Below, one piece after another: positions 39,130-56,634 of a DNA stretch of 64,000 nucleotides (positions are counted from its first letter, which is position 1; each line of letters starts with the position of its first letter). The notes under the pieces are model-generated. The model saw only the letters and a program-made list of their open reading frames with translations. It ran no database searches and had not been told where the DNA came from. Origin of the DNA: Diphasiastrum complanatum. Lineage: Eukaryota > Streptophyta > Lycopodiopsida > Lycopodiales > Lycopodiaceae. The DNA is taken from contig CM055096.1 in NCBI GenBank assembly GCA_029204225.1, positions 70,205,444 through 70,269,443 on the forward strand, given 5' to 3'. The translations under genes were made by a program, and so were the position numbers.

Positions 39130-39747
39130 TTTATTAACGTCTTTTCCATGCCAAGAGGCGTATAAGACGAGCAAGTACATCAGGTAAAGTGGACTCAAGA
39201 CGGAGCAGTGCCATCAACCAACATAACTAAAAAACAATCGAACTAAGAAGAGGATAGTGTCCAGGATTATACGGTACGAAGACCATTTACAGATTCAACT
39301 AGCATCTCTTCAATGCTCTAACTCTCACACTAACTCTGAATAATCTCAATTATCTCATTAGTAGCAACAGGTTTAATATCTATAAAGCGAATGATACCAT
39401 CCCTATAGATCAGCCGCTTTCCATTCGTTATAGCCTCCTGTTTTGCCTTTTTCCATTCTTGAACCTAAATGAAAGTAAGGTCTTCATCCAGGTATATCGT
39501 AGTGCCCCGCGGTGTAGATCTCTTCCCTAGCACTTCATGACGGCCAGTTGTAGATGCAAACCGTATGACAAGAGTGTCTGGGTCTTTCTTAGTTTTCAAT
39601 GACATGCCCAAATCCCGTATATTTTTTAGGGTTTTGGGGAACCTTGTAGGCATTATCGTGATTCAGTATTGTTCTTTGTGATTTTAGTTCAGTAACTTCG
39701 GTTTTATGGTTTATGATTTATGGTTGTAGAGAGAGAGAGAGAGAGAG
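39016..39747 (-). mobile_element. ORF1-only retroposon, copy a, within (TC)n
   Basis: On the minus strand: a short (TC)n run (39729-39747); ORF1 fragments from the ATG at 39653 (VLGKRSTPRGTTIYLDEDL, then after a stop an Ile/Arg-rich stretch to about 39330); a 3' UTR; then ACGTTAATAAAGC, about six TTC units, and (TC)n at 39016-39108. The last 40 bases before the tail (TTATACGCC-TTGGCATGGAAAAGACG) match copy c at 49286-49323. The T-I-Y-L-DEDL motif resembles the RRM-like domain of LINE ORF1 proteins. No endonuclease or RT follows. Confidence 0.65.
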
Positions 39748-40125
39748 AATGGTTGTTTTGTCAAAAATTGTTTATTTAAGGCTAAAGTTCAAAATGATTC
39801 AGCTGGGTTTTTGTTCAGCATGGTTTTAGTTCCGTTTGTTGTGATCAGAGAGAGAGATAGAGAGAGGGAGAATCAGAGAAATGGAGATTCCTGCTATGTT
39901 CATTGGGAATGCCCCAATGTGTTTTCTGCACCTGAAACAGTCGGCAAACTACACAATCATAATTCCCTCGATCAGAGCTTTCATCTAATACCCATATTGC
40001 CTAAAAAAATTTCAAAAAAAAAAAAATCGATTCTACATCGCGATTCGGGATCGCGATTCTGAATTGCGATTCAGAATCGCGCTGCATCTATGCTTCAAAG
40101 TTCAAAGTGGCAGAAATATAAATAA

Positions 40126-40129
<4 letters not shown>
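39748..40129. other. Short non-coding spacer
   Basis: Contains GA-rich patches near 39846-39870 and a gcgattc/gaatcgc palindromic patch near 40038-40080. No gene is seen. Confidence 0.4.
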
Positions 40130-40169
<40 letters not shown>

Positions 40170-40330
40170 AAGGAAGCGGGACCCGGATGCGAACGCGCGT
40201 TTGGACGCGCATCCGCGTCTGGACGCGGACGGGCTAGGGGTGCGTCCAGGGAGTGGACGTGTCCACCCTTTTTCAATTTTTTTTTTCAAAAAAATAATTA
40301 AAAATACAGGCCTGTCTCTGCTTGCTCCCA
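40130..40330. repeat. (TA)n run followed by a second GGACGCG subterminal cluster
   Basis: (TA)n at 40130-40168, then several GGACGCG/CGCGTCC-like motifs to about 40262, then a T-rich spacer and atacagg. It mirrors 34989-35215 in order and orientation, so it looks like the left end of a second, truncated or non-autonomous hAT of the same family. Confidence 0.45.
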
Positions 40331-41030
40331 CATGCCCATAAACAAATAAAAATAATTCCCCACCCCCCCCTGGAATTAATTATCAGAGAGTGACTGGCAC
40401 ATACCTACCCCCTCCTGTTAAGAAAAACAATAAAGGTACCTACAAAAATTTGAGAAAAAATTTGCAACAAACCTAACCACTGCCCATGCCTCCCATGACT
40501 GAGATATTACCAAACAACGATGACTAATGAGCAGTCCATAAATTATTATGAACTTTCATTGGGAACTAAGCTCAAAAAAAAGAGAAAAAATTGGCAAAGA
40601 AAGATTTGAAAGAAGTTTGGAGTGAAGATGATGGTTTACATGGCATAGAGATTAGTGGTTTAGGGTTTAGGGTTTAGGGTAGCTTGGATGAGAGCAAAAG
40701 CTTGGAGTGTGCATCAATGACTGTCTCAAAGAAGAGACATTTTGAAGAGCGAAAATGTTGCTCGCAACTTACACAACTAAGCTCAGCTTGCACTGACCAT
40801 TTGGTGACCCTGAACCCTGGCGCAAAGGGATGTGGTTACCAGTTTCAGCAGTGTGGATCTCAAGTGTAGCCAAATCGACTTTTTCGATCTATACAATTTG
40901 TTTCAGAAAGGGAAGTGAATGCTCACCAAAGGCATTGGGAGGAGTGAATGCTCACCAGAAGAGTGACAAGCTCTCAGGACCACAAGTTCCTGGGAGAAAT
41001 AAATGCTCACCAGAAGAGTGACAAGCTTTC
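40331..41030. other. No recognisable gene
   Basis: Contains gtttagg repeats near 40660-40680 (three units of gtttagg, telomere-like but too short to matter) and repeated gaatgctcaccagaagagtgacaag-type units near 40910-41035. Confidence 0.35.
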
Positions 41031-41036
41031 AAGATA

Positions 41037-41250
41037 GGGAACCACAAGAGCTACACACTACTATGTCTTATATGATGAGATCGGTTTCCCCCCGGATGAA
41101 CTTCGACAGTTTACTAATTACTTATGCAAAACTATGTCATTCACTACAGGGAACCACAAGATCTACACACTACTATGTCTTGGTTGATGAGATCGGTTTC
41201 TCCCTGGCTGAACTTCAACAGCTTACTAATTACTTATGGCACAACTTCAA
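41037..41250. repeat. Tandem duplication, 112-bp unit
   Basis: gggaaccacaaga-ctacacac begins at 41037 and again at 41149. The two units align through cttactaattacttatg with scattered mismatches. Confidence 0.8.
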
Positions 41251-41330
41251 CACGCTGAAACACGCTGTCGAAATTTTGCGTACCAACACAGGGGCTCCGA
41301 AACATCTCCCAGTTTTCAGGTCCCAACCGG

Positions 41331-42021
41331 ACGAAGTGTCCCTGAAGCCCTGTTGAACATCGAACTTCGGACGGACGTTCTAGGCTGAACGTCAGTTCGT
41401 TCGTCGTCTTGTCTGTTCTTGCGTGTTCCTATCGAGGTTGTCCACTGGCTGAAACAGACGGCACCTGAAACGGATCTTGTTTGGAGAAATGGGGCCGTCG
41501 GACGGAAAGTTGCAACACTAGTCCATTTCGCTTGACCTAATTGCGTTTCTCTCCCGTCAACGGGCCATTTTGACCGAACGATACCCGAATCTAGCTAGGC
41601 TCGATCCCTTGAGTTCGTATCCGGATCACGAACTTGTGGACTGTATTCCAAGGCCATTTTGGTTGATTCCAAATGTTTCCAATTCCCGTCTCACGAAGTG
41701 TCCCTGAAGCCCTGTTCAACGTTGAACTTTGGACGGACGTTCTGGGCTAACCGTCGGTCCGTTCCTCGTCCTGTCTGTTCTGACAGGTTCCTATCGCGGT
41801 TGTCCACTGGCCGAAACAGACGGCACCTGAAACGGATCCCATTTGGAGAAACGGGGCCGTCGGACGGAAAGTTGCAAAACTAGTCCATTTCGCTTGACCT
41901 TATTGCGTTTCTCTTTCGTCGAAGGGCCTTTTTGACTGAACGATACCCGAATCGAACCAGGTTCGATCCCTTGAGTTCGTATTGGGATCACGAACCTGTG
42001 GACTGTATTCCTGGGCCATTA
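41331..42021. repeat. Tandem duplication, 362-bp unit
   Basis: acgaagtgtccctgaagccc starts at 41331 and again at 41693. The copies align along nearly the whole unit, at roughly 90% by eye, with the second ending near 42021 at gggccatt. The unit is rich in CGGACG and CGAAC motifs. It is a dimer only, so it is satellite-like but not an array. The ORFs here are repeat artefacts. Confidence 0.85.
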
Positions 42022-42328
42022 ATGCATTCTACACAAGTTTAAGCGTGTGCTACACAAGTGGTGCTTTGATGTTGAATCTGCACATATCTACGGTGCAATG
42101 CCTATGACACAATGAGGATGTGGGGTTGAAGATGATTATGGCTTTGGTTATGATGATTATGGATGTGGCTTGTTTTGATGGTTATGGCTATGGGGTTGTG
42201 GGTTTATGATGATTTGTTAGGGTTTAGGGTGTTACGTTAACTGTGCCATTTGTTAGGGTGTCGGTTTAGCATGTTATGTTCAATGATTGGACATGATGCA
42301 GATGATATGAGAGACATGAAGATGTGCT

Positions 42329-43434
<1,106 letters not shown>

Positions 43435-45704
43435 CTAAGGCTCGTCAGAGTCATGGTAGGATAAATCATCCGAAACTGTGCCTGACTGCAGGTCCCAAGG
43501 GTCCGCAGATGAATCGGAACTGGAGGGAGCCATATGCCGTGGTGTGGCCCTGGCGCTGTTGCGTGCTCTGGCTCTCTGCTGCGTGCTCTGGCTCTGGACC
43601 ACCCCCCTCCCCCTGCCTCTACCTCTACCTCTGCCGCTGCCTCTGCCTCTGCCTCTCTCCCCTCCTCTGGCCCCCATCTAGCTGCCCCCAGCCCTGTGTG
43701 TACTCCGTCGTGCCTGTGTGTCAGGCGGCTGTGACCCTACCCCCTGGGATGGCCCTACCCACTGTGATGATGCCTGGCCGACGGCTGCCTATGATGCTCC
43801 AATCCTGTCTACAAAAAGAGTACTCAGCCCCCCCTCCCAGAACCTCTAGGTCTCCCCCTAGGCCTACGTGCAGGAATGGCTGGCTCCTCCTCTGTCTCCA
43901 CATCAGGGTCCACCAGCAGGTCAGCCAGGTCATCCCCCTGTGCCTCCGCCCACATCTCCTCGTCCTCCTCCGTATCCCCCTCAACCCACTCCTCCTCCTC
44001 CTCCACATAGTCTGCCCCGAGCATCTCTCCACCCTCCGAGCCCTCGTCATCTCCCTCCTCAGCCCTCTCCCTCTGCCTCTCTGTCCTCCTCTGCCGCCGT
44101 AAAGCACGTGCGTCAGCCTGTGCCTGTCTGTAGAACTCTCTATGAATCTCATCATCCATCTCCTCCTGCGTGGGTGGTCCCCGAGGAGCAGCAACTATCG
44201 AATCCACCAAGCAAGTGTCAGGGTCCACCTGCAACCAAAAACAATACATTGTTGTCAGGCAGGTATTGTGCAACTCACTGCATATTTTGAAAGCAAATCA
44301 ATTCATCAAAGCATAGCAAGAAAAAAGGGGTGATGATGTGACTCACCTCGAGCATCTGACCCTCTCCTCGTGTGCGCCTCAGCATACGGTCGTTGGTGTT
44401 CACAAACACCAACCGCCTGCACTGCTCAATGGATAACTTGTTCCTCTTTTGCGTGTGATACAAGGCCCAGGTGCTCCAATTCCACTCGCAAGCTCCTGCT
44501 GAACAGTCCTGTGCAAGGACTCTCTCAGCCAATCGCCTCAGGTCAACTGTGTTACGCCCGTGGATGCACCACCATGTAACGGGCCTCAGCTGATCCTCTC
44601 TCCGCCGACTCTGCTCTTCATCTAAAGGAAACTGGAAGCGCTCAAATGCGAGCAGCTGGCTTGCAATGTTGGCCAGAATCGGACCTGTTGGCAAAAGAAA
44701 AAACATGGCACATGTAAGACCCCTCGAATTCACAAACTACCAATGAGTACAATACTGCAGTAACATTACTACCAACCGATTTCTCACACGTACCTAGTCC
44801 GGGCCATACGCGCTCCGTGTACTCCACTCATCTCCGGTGCAGCTCCGGATCGTCCCTCTCTCGAGTAGAGTGCCACAAGGGGTGCAACATGTGGGCTACG
44901 ACATGGATGGGTCGGTGGAAGTAGTCCCATCTGGCCTCCCAGATACGTGAGATCTCGCGGCTCCTGCAGCAGACAAATTACAACAATCACTAAACCATAG
45001 TATGAAAGAAACGCATCAGACTTGAATGAGAAACAACAAACTAGACACTGAAGAGTCATACATGTGCTCGTCCAAGGCTGACAACAGAATCCCCTCGCCG
45101 ATGCGGTCCATGAACTCGTAAATGAGACCAAGGGTGTACCCCTCACGATCTACCAGGCGCAGCACTCTGAAAATGGGTAGAAGGATCCCAGTAATCTCCT
45201 CAGTAGCTCATCGTCGTACACAGTGGACTAGAAAAATGCCGAATGTGGGAGATCTGTAAAGTCCCCGAAGGCCTCGCTGGAAACCATCCGCCACAATGCT
45301 TCCTTCACCACCACCAATCGCTTAGCACCAGGAAGTAAAACGCAAAGCGTGTGGGTGCTTCAGGTTTAGGGTGGAGAAGGTGCGGAACAGGGCCAACACA
45401 CGCCTCATCCTGGTGACAAAAGTGACCAGGCGCATGGCCGTAGAAGTGATCTGCAACACAAACATCCAATTAAAAAGTTTAGACAGTAGTTGAGATGTGG
45501 TTAGCAGCATCGAAGGAAGAAAGCATAGCAAATAGAACAAACTATACCTCTCTGATCCATGGAAGCGCACACAGGTCATGGATGAGCAAGTCTATGCAAT
45601 GTGCAGCGCACAGGGTGTCCACACAATGCTGGGGTGCTCTCTCATCATAATCTCGCCCATCTGCTTGCAATTCGAGGCGTTGTCGATGACAACCTGAACC
45701 ACGT

Positions 45705-46005
45705 GCTCAACCCATGTGCTGAGTGGCTCCGGAATCCAGGAACCAAGAACTGTCACCAGATGCTCCTTGATGGCTGGTCATGAAGGCATTATGATCCGCT
45801 TCTTGAATAGGTTATGGAGCTTCCGTAGCTGCATTTGTCACTTGATTCGACTGCCCCTTGCTGTTGTTCTTTGCTTGCAATATCCGGCAGTCTTGAATTT
45901 CGTGGTTGTTTCGCTTGCAGTATCTGCAGAACAGCTTCTTCTTCGTCTGCGGATTTGACTGTTCTTTGCCCAGTCTCATTGGCTATTTTGAGTCCTATAC
46001 ACCTT
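45705..46005 (-). pseudogene. Copia gag-protease fragment inside hAT copy 2
   Basis: The minus frame reads KKKLFCRYCKRNNHEIQDCR, a complete CCHC knuckle, and about 60 residues later SWFLDSGATQHM, a copia protease motif. The fragment ends a few bases before the splice acceptor of the exon starting at 45693, so it lies in the intron between the two DUF659 exons. It resembles the copia relic at 19901-22226 but keeps the first knuckle cysteine and the protease glycine. Confidence 0.75.
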
Positions 46006-46785
46006 ACAGCACCAAGAAATATGTTCATCTTGGCGAGAATAGCACACAAGCCCGATGTCAGCAATAACATCTCTAATGACCTCCCATATGAAATCGGCTG
46101 TGATGGCGTCACCACCTCGAGTGGCATCCACGCCACGTAGGAATACTGTGCCAAGCGGGCAAGAAACCAAGACATCGACGAATGTCGGTCCATCTATCAC
46201 TCAATATCGTGCATCCATACCTGCCGCAAAACACCCATTAGCTACATGCAAAAATTGCGCCACCAGGAAATCCTAAACACATGCAAAGAGATAATAAAGA
46301 CAAGGTACTTACTGCTACCAAGCTGAGCGAATGGAACTCAACTCCCGCGTGATGGTCTCCTCCTCCTCACGAAGCAACCTGCCTCACAGTGCCTCTCGCC
46401 TGGGAGGTGTCCATGTAGCATCCACGGCCGCCATCTGTGCACAGAACTCCCTGAACACCCAAGTGTCAGCAACAGCAAAAGGAATGCCGCACTCGTAAAA
46501 GAACTGGCCACACAGTCGAGTGCAACGGGCCTGCTGCTCTCTCTGCCAGTCGCATCGATCAAGGGTCTGCTGTCTGGGCCTAACCCCTCTCTGCTGTATA
46601 TATGGTGCTCGTGGTCTAGCATGCCCAACGGATGGCTGATCTGTGGGTGTGTCACTCTCTCTGGCAACATCTGCCGAAGCATGTGGTGCATCTGCTGCCG
46701 AGGAGGAGGGACGAGAAGCACCCGTTGCCGCTGAACCAACATGCTCATGTGATGGTCGTGCTGCTGTTGCGGATGGAACTGAAGG

Positions 46786-46977
46786 TGCTATACTAGGCCC
46801 TGCACCTGAACCATGCTCTGCCCGTGATGTACTGGGCCCTGCACCTGTACCATGCTCTTCCCGTGATTTACTAGGCACTGCACCTGTACCATGCCCAGCC
46901 CGTGATGTACTACACCCTGCAGGTGTACCATGCCCTGCCCGTGATGTACTGGGCCTAATACCCGTGGTAGGCCCTGC
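46786..46977. repeat. 39-bp minisatellite coding for STSRAGHGT-like units
   Basis: About five units of 39 bp (period set by cgtgatgtact) lie in the linker of hAT copy 2. On the minus strand they encode a 13-residue repeat with SRAGHGT or SRAEHGS. Confidence 0.8.
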
Positions 46978-47390
46978 CTGCCTGCCTGTGAGCCCTCCTG
47001 CATGCCTGCCTGTAGCTGCTCCTGCTACTTGTCCCTGTCTAGAACCCTGTGATGCAGTACCGGGCCCGTACATATGGTAGACAACCTCTGCAGATCCTCA
47101 TTAGAAATCCTGGGGCAATCAGATATGCCCAATTTCCGCCCATCTGGCCCTCTGACGCGCAGCAAGTGAGCCCTAACCCTGGTGAGTGATCTCGTGAAGT
47201 GACCACCGCAATGCAAGCATCTCCATCTGCGGGTGCCTGAGCCATGGTGTGTGCCCACATCCCCGTCGGTAAGCTCAACCTCGGCCCAAAGGCCTCGGTC
47301 CCGCACTGGCGTCGTATCAACACGACCCCAAACCAGCAAACAACAAATAATCAAGCAAACGTTCAGTAGAAAAAAAATACATTGCATTGA

Positions 47391-48409
47391 ACAACATTAT
47401 CGAGCTCAAATAGAGCTCAAAATACCAAAGCATACATCAGAAGGATTCCAATTCACACATCATATCTAGTGCAAAAAAAGAACATGAGATTAGGGCGTGG
47501 GATAGAATAATTTCAGTATGAGGGATAACAGACGACTGACGTTAGCGTGGGAGTCCGTGCAGGCGTAATGGAGTGCAGTGTGGACCGCGCCCCTAGCAGA
47601 TGTTTGCACGATGGTCCACGCCTAAACCCTAAAAAGTATGGAATCAGGGCATGAAAATTGAAATTTGTGATACGGAGGTCATAGGAGTCTGTGCAGGCAT
47701 GTGGAAATGCATTCTAGGCTCAAACATCACATCACTCGGACCAACAATAGGAGACCCATGACCATCATAAAGGAGCTTAGGATAAAGGGACAAAGTACTC
47801 GATAAACAATAGGATCCACGGTGGTCAAGTTTACCATCCACTAAAAAGGAGACATAATGTGCAATAGAGGAAACAGAGTGGAACAATAGCTTAGACACGT
47901 ACAAAATCAAGATGTTCCAAATAGGCAATGGGCAACAGTTCAAGCCAATCAAGATGAGATATCAACGGTATTGCAGAAAAAGCATGTGGAATCGCTATCT
48001 TTGTCATGGAGGTAATATCAAAATCACGATTTTTAAGTAGCTCAAGCCACTAGAATCGATGAGCACACAAAAATGTCACAAATATTTGTGAAAAACAAAT
48101 AGTGCAAGGATTTGGCTCTGATATAGATATTATTAAGGAAAAAGTTTCAGTACATGTTTGGGACAATCAAGATGGTGGGATAATGAAAGAGTCGTAACTC
48201 ATAATGTCATCAAAACAACAAACAGGTTTAACTATGGAATGCTAGAGAACATTTCTGATGCCATGAAAAATAGTAGGTGGTGGCTGGTGACTCCTAAAAG
48301 GCAATAAAATACTCATAAAGAATTGTGCATGTGCAGAAAGCTCCGCTGTACTTGCCATTGTGAAAAATATTGATGTCAAATAACTAGGACATAAATAAAT
48401 CTAATTAGA

Positions 48410-48411
<2 letters not shown>
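47391..48411. other. No recognisable gene
   Basis: Right flank of hAT copy 2. A diverged pair of units with gagtcYgtgcaggc occurs near 47550 and 47690. The 102-codon minus ORF (47644-47952) has no family features. Confidence 0.35.
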
Positions 48412-53344
<4,933 letters not shown>

Positions 53345-54050
53345 TCGGGGTAGGTGAATGTGTCATAATGATAGTGGAAGGAATAGACGAAAACTTGAGA
53401 GAGCAGACTCTTGTCGTCACCCCAATTTAGTCTATTAAAACCACTATTATCACAACTAAGAAAGGACAGTAATCAGCAAATGAAAAAAGTGAAAATGAAA
53501 GCTGTAAAAATGCGCTGGACAGCCAGGAGGCAAGTGACAAATTGGAATATCAAACGGAGTCGGAATTTCGTGAAATTTGGTTGAGGATGGGCGATGGACA
53601 GCTTGCAAACAAGGTGTGAAAAATGGCTGCAAACGGAGACAAAAACGGAGGAAAGTGACAAGTATGAAGCGGCTGGACAGACTGCAAACAAAAGTGAAGA
53701 GAGGGCTTAAAATGGAAGGAGGAACAGACAAAAGAGATGAGGGAATTGGGCGCTGGAGAGCCTGCAAACAAGCTGGAAATGGGTGATGGTTGGAACTTGG
53801 GCACCGGAAATAATCTGCCCCAAAAAAAAAAAAAAAATTACGGCTGCCAAATTTAGCGGAAGTACTTCCACTAACTATCTGCTAAAGCTCCGCCAAGGAA
53901 AATGCTCTGATGGGAGCTAGTCCTCCTCCAAACTGTGCTGAATGCTGCTGAAGCAAAGAGACGAAAGCCCTCAGCAAAGAGAGAAAAATTAGCAAGGAAA
54001 ATGGGCACCCAATCAAAAAATCAGATCTAAAATTCAGCAATCAGGAAAGT
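53345..54050 (-). other. Leader of the gypsy element
   Basis: Between the primer site and the gag start. It contains a poly(A)/poly(T) run near 53820 and no convincing ORF. Confidence 0.5.
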
Positions 54051-54062
54051 GCTCTGATACCA
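54050..54062 (-). other. Primer binding site of the gypsy element
   Basis: The minus strand reads TGGTATCAGAGCA, complementary to initiator tRNA-Met apart from its last base. Confidence 0.8.
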
Positions 54063-54063
54063 A

Positions 54064-54480
54064 GTTACGAATAGAGCCACAGCTGATCTAGAGCTAAGCT
54101 ATGAAAGCATCACATAAGCAAGACTTAACCCTAGAAAGCAGGAAAGAGAGAGATTAAGGAGACTAAAGAGAGAGATCAATATCATCAGCTGAATAACAAA
54201 TGACACAGTTTCCCTACTTATAGCCAAGAGGAAGCCCTAAAAAGAAGCTTCCGGTGGCTAGGGCCCAACTGGGAGGGAAAATAGTGCGCCCTCCAAGAAG
54301 GCCCCCACTCTCCAGTAATATGTCCAAATGGCCTAATAATGAATAATAAGTCCAAAGGCCAACCATATAATCTAAGTGTCACTAATGAATAAAAAAGGGG
54401 CCCAAGGCCTGCTTATGCATAAAGTAAAGTAAATGTGAATGGACGCGGCAAATGTAATGAGCCGAGTCCATAACTATATC
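54064..54480 (-). repeat. Probable 5' LTR of the gypsy element
   Basis: Starts next to the primer site (...CTATTCGTAAC at 54064) and extends to about 54480. The minus strand has CTATAAGTAGGG near 54220, a TATA-like box. The outer end is approximate, because no partner LTR is visible. Confidence 0.5.
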
Positions 54481-54489
54481 ATTGTGTGG

Positions 54490-55090
54490 AAATCTTGTGT
54501 GATAGTTGAATGTGAATTCCTCCTTCATGTGGGTGTATGAGACTCTCAATCTCTTGACTATTTTGGCATCTTTTTGGTGTGAGAATTGTATGAGAGAACG
54601 ATGCTAGTCTCTTCCTACATGAGTGGAGAGAATTTCAGAAACTTTTTAGTGTGTACGACTCTTTACTTTAAGAGAGAGATGTTTTTCAAGTAGGTGATAT
54701 ACATGATGTTGCATCATTTGAGCACAAATTTCCTAATTACTCCTTGAGCATGTTATGAGAGAAGGACAGTCGCATGTGAGAGGAACTGGAATCTAAATTC
54801 TTAAATTTATACAAAGAAGCGTAATAAACTTTCCACTTCATACAATATAGACATGGATGTTTCAAATTTGCTCCATGAGAGAAGTTGATGTATGTGCACA
54901 CCAACCCTTTTTGGCAATCGCCATTGTATCGAGAGCTGACTTGCATGTGCCGAAGGGCCTTGGCATTTTGCAAGTAAATTTTGAGAGTTTTGCGACTTTC
55001 TCTCTGCACATGATTCAACAAAAAGATAGCACAAGGTTGCTACTATTTTTATGCCATTACATAATTTAAAAATAAGAATTGTGGTTTTGT
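54490..55090. other. No recognisable gene
   Basis: Short overlapping ORFs on both strands (54737-55094) with no family features. Confidence 0.35.
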
Positions 55091-55093
55091 ACA

Positions 55094-55400
55094 TAGTTAA
55101 AAATCTTACTAGCCATCAATGTTTATATAGGTCCATCAAAATACATGTTGCTATGCTTTGAATATAGGTTTATTGGTATTATGAAAATATGTTCCTGAAG
55201 CTGTAAAAGCGCACACCAGCGTGCTAGCTTACAAAAATAAATTTTGAAATTTTATTTTTAAAAGCTAGCATGCCAACGTGCTAGCTTTTATAGCTTCATG
55301 AACATATTTTCCTAACAAAAATTAACCTATATTTATAGGATAGCAAAGTGTATTTAGATGGACCTATATAAACATTGATGGCAAGTAAGATTTTTAACTA
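55094..55400. mobile_element. Foldback MITE, 307 bp
   Basis: The left arm from tagttaaaaatcttact is the imperfect reverse complement of the right arm ending in agtaagatttttaacta. Arms of about 140 bp pair almost to the centre (agctagcatgccaacgtgctagct). If TA at each end is the target duplication, the terminal repeat is GTTAAAAATCTTACT and the type is Tc1/mariner-like. Confidence 0.75.
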
Positions 55401-55459
55401 TATAGTTAGTAAGGCTAGCAGGCTGGTGTGCTAGGCTTCAAAAGAAATTTACAAAAAAA

Positions 55460-55650
55460 ACAAGATTAAATTTTTTTTTTTTTGGAGCCAACTCAACTGG
55501 CATGCTAGCCGAATCAGCTCGAAAAAAAAATTATTTTTTAAAAAAGTTTTAAAAAGATTGAATTTTTTTTCTGGAGCCAACTCAACGGCATGCTAGCCAA
55601 ATCAGCTCCAAAAAAAGCAATTTTATTTTTTAGAAAAGTTTTTCAAAAAA
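55460..55650. repeat. Tandem duplication with ggcatgctagcc palindromes
   Basis: A unit of about 83 bp containing ttttggagccaactcaac, ggcatgctagcc and aatcagctc occurs near 55485 and 55570. Composition and motif recall the core of the adjacent foldback element. Confidence 0.6.
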
Positions 55651-55659
55651 CTTCATTCT

Positions 55660-56430
55660 TTTCTACTGCTATTTCATTTATTTAATTTAACTCAAAACAG
55701 AAAATATTAAAGAGCAGTGTTCTGGAACGTGGATGCAGCGGAATGCGCTCCGTTGCATCCATGGTACACAAATTAGTAGACTCTGGATTGTACTATGTAT
55801 AATGTTGACTGTAGTTACCTCATGCCCGTATAGTGTTAGACAAATGCATTTTCCATAATGCATGCAACATGTCAAACTAAAAGTTGAAATTTTCATGTTT
55901 CAAGTTAGGTTAGTTACTACTAACTAGTACTAATTTGTCAATAGTAAACTCTTAAGACTTAAGTAGTATGCTATCACATCAAAGTTCAGCCTTCAACCTA
56001 CAACGCAACTCTCAAGTCTCGAAATAACATTCAAATTTCAAGAGCATTGATGTATCTTTCTGTCGTTTTTAGGTCTTTATATGTTGCATTGCTAGACGAC
56101 CACACACAAGAGCTTAGGAGAAAACTCTATTGGCAACATCTGATGTTATAATATCGATGATTAAAACTAGTATGTGTAGGTAGTCTAGATATCGAGATCA
56201 TTAAATGTAGAAAGGAGTGCTCACAAAAGGAATTAGCCTCAAAACTATCTAGCAAAGGAGGTACAAAGAAACCCTAGAGGACAATTTCTTTTGAGATGAT
56301 GAGGTCTCTCTTACATGAAATAAGCTGTTGAGCTAATCAACGATATCCTTCACATCAGGGAAACCTTGAGGAAAGTCTCATTGCAGCTCAAATGCAACTT
56401 TGAACTAACAACACAATACACTTAAGTTCA
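55660..56430. other. No recognisable gene
   Basis: AT-rich, with no ORF over 70 codons. Confidence 0.35.
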
Positions 56431-56634
56431 CTTAGTGTTTCATGGTAGGCCATCACATAAAGCCCTCTTTAAGGTGGATCTTGTGGGGAGAGACAAGGAT
56501 ATAGGGATGTATATTGGTGATGCAAGTATTTGGGTATGGGACTACACAGTCACGACTATGAATTGTGAGCATAGTTTCCACTGTCTAGACTTCAAGAACT
56601 TCGAAATTCAGACATATCGTATGATCTACTATGA

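Larger units (their letters stand above)
43435..47390 (-). pseudogene. hAT transposase gene, copy 2, with BED finger
   Basis: Minus strand, same family as copy 1. A BED-type finger at about 47250-47110 reads WRCLHCGGHFTRSLTRVRAH and ends ISDCP. A repeat-rich linker follows, then QFFYECGIPFAVADTWVFRE, a TGA at 46384, a damaged DUF659 start, and VVIDNASNCKQMGEIMM with IVWTPCA in the exon 45548-45693. The next exon starts at 45450. Then come VDREGYTLGLIYEFMDRIGE, YFHRPIHVVAHMLHPLWHS, AGACEWNWSTWALYHTQKRN (hAT C-terminal domain) and FVNTNDRML. The acidic tail ends in RRPRGRPRG, an AT-hook-like patch. Stops, frameshifts and a copia insertion in one intron make it unlikely to work. Confidence 0.75.

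Noticed and set aside
40660-40682. Telomere-like gtttagg repeats
   Set aside because: Only about three units, so not a telomere or interstitial telomeric array.
46786-46977. CRISPR-like regular repeats
   Set aside because: Period is 39 bp with no unique spacers; the units encode a protein repeat in the hAT linker.
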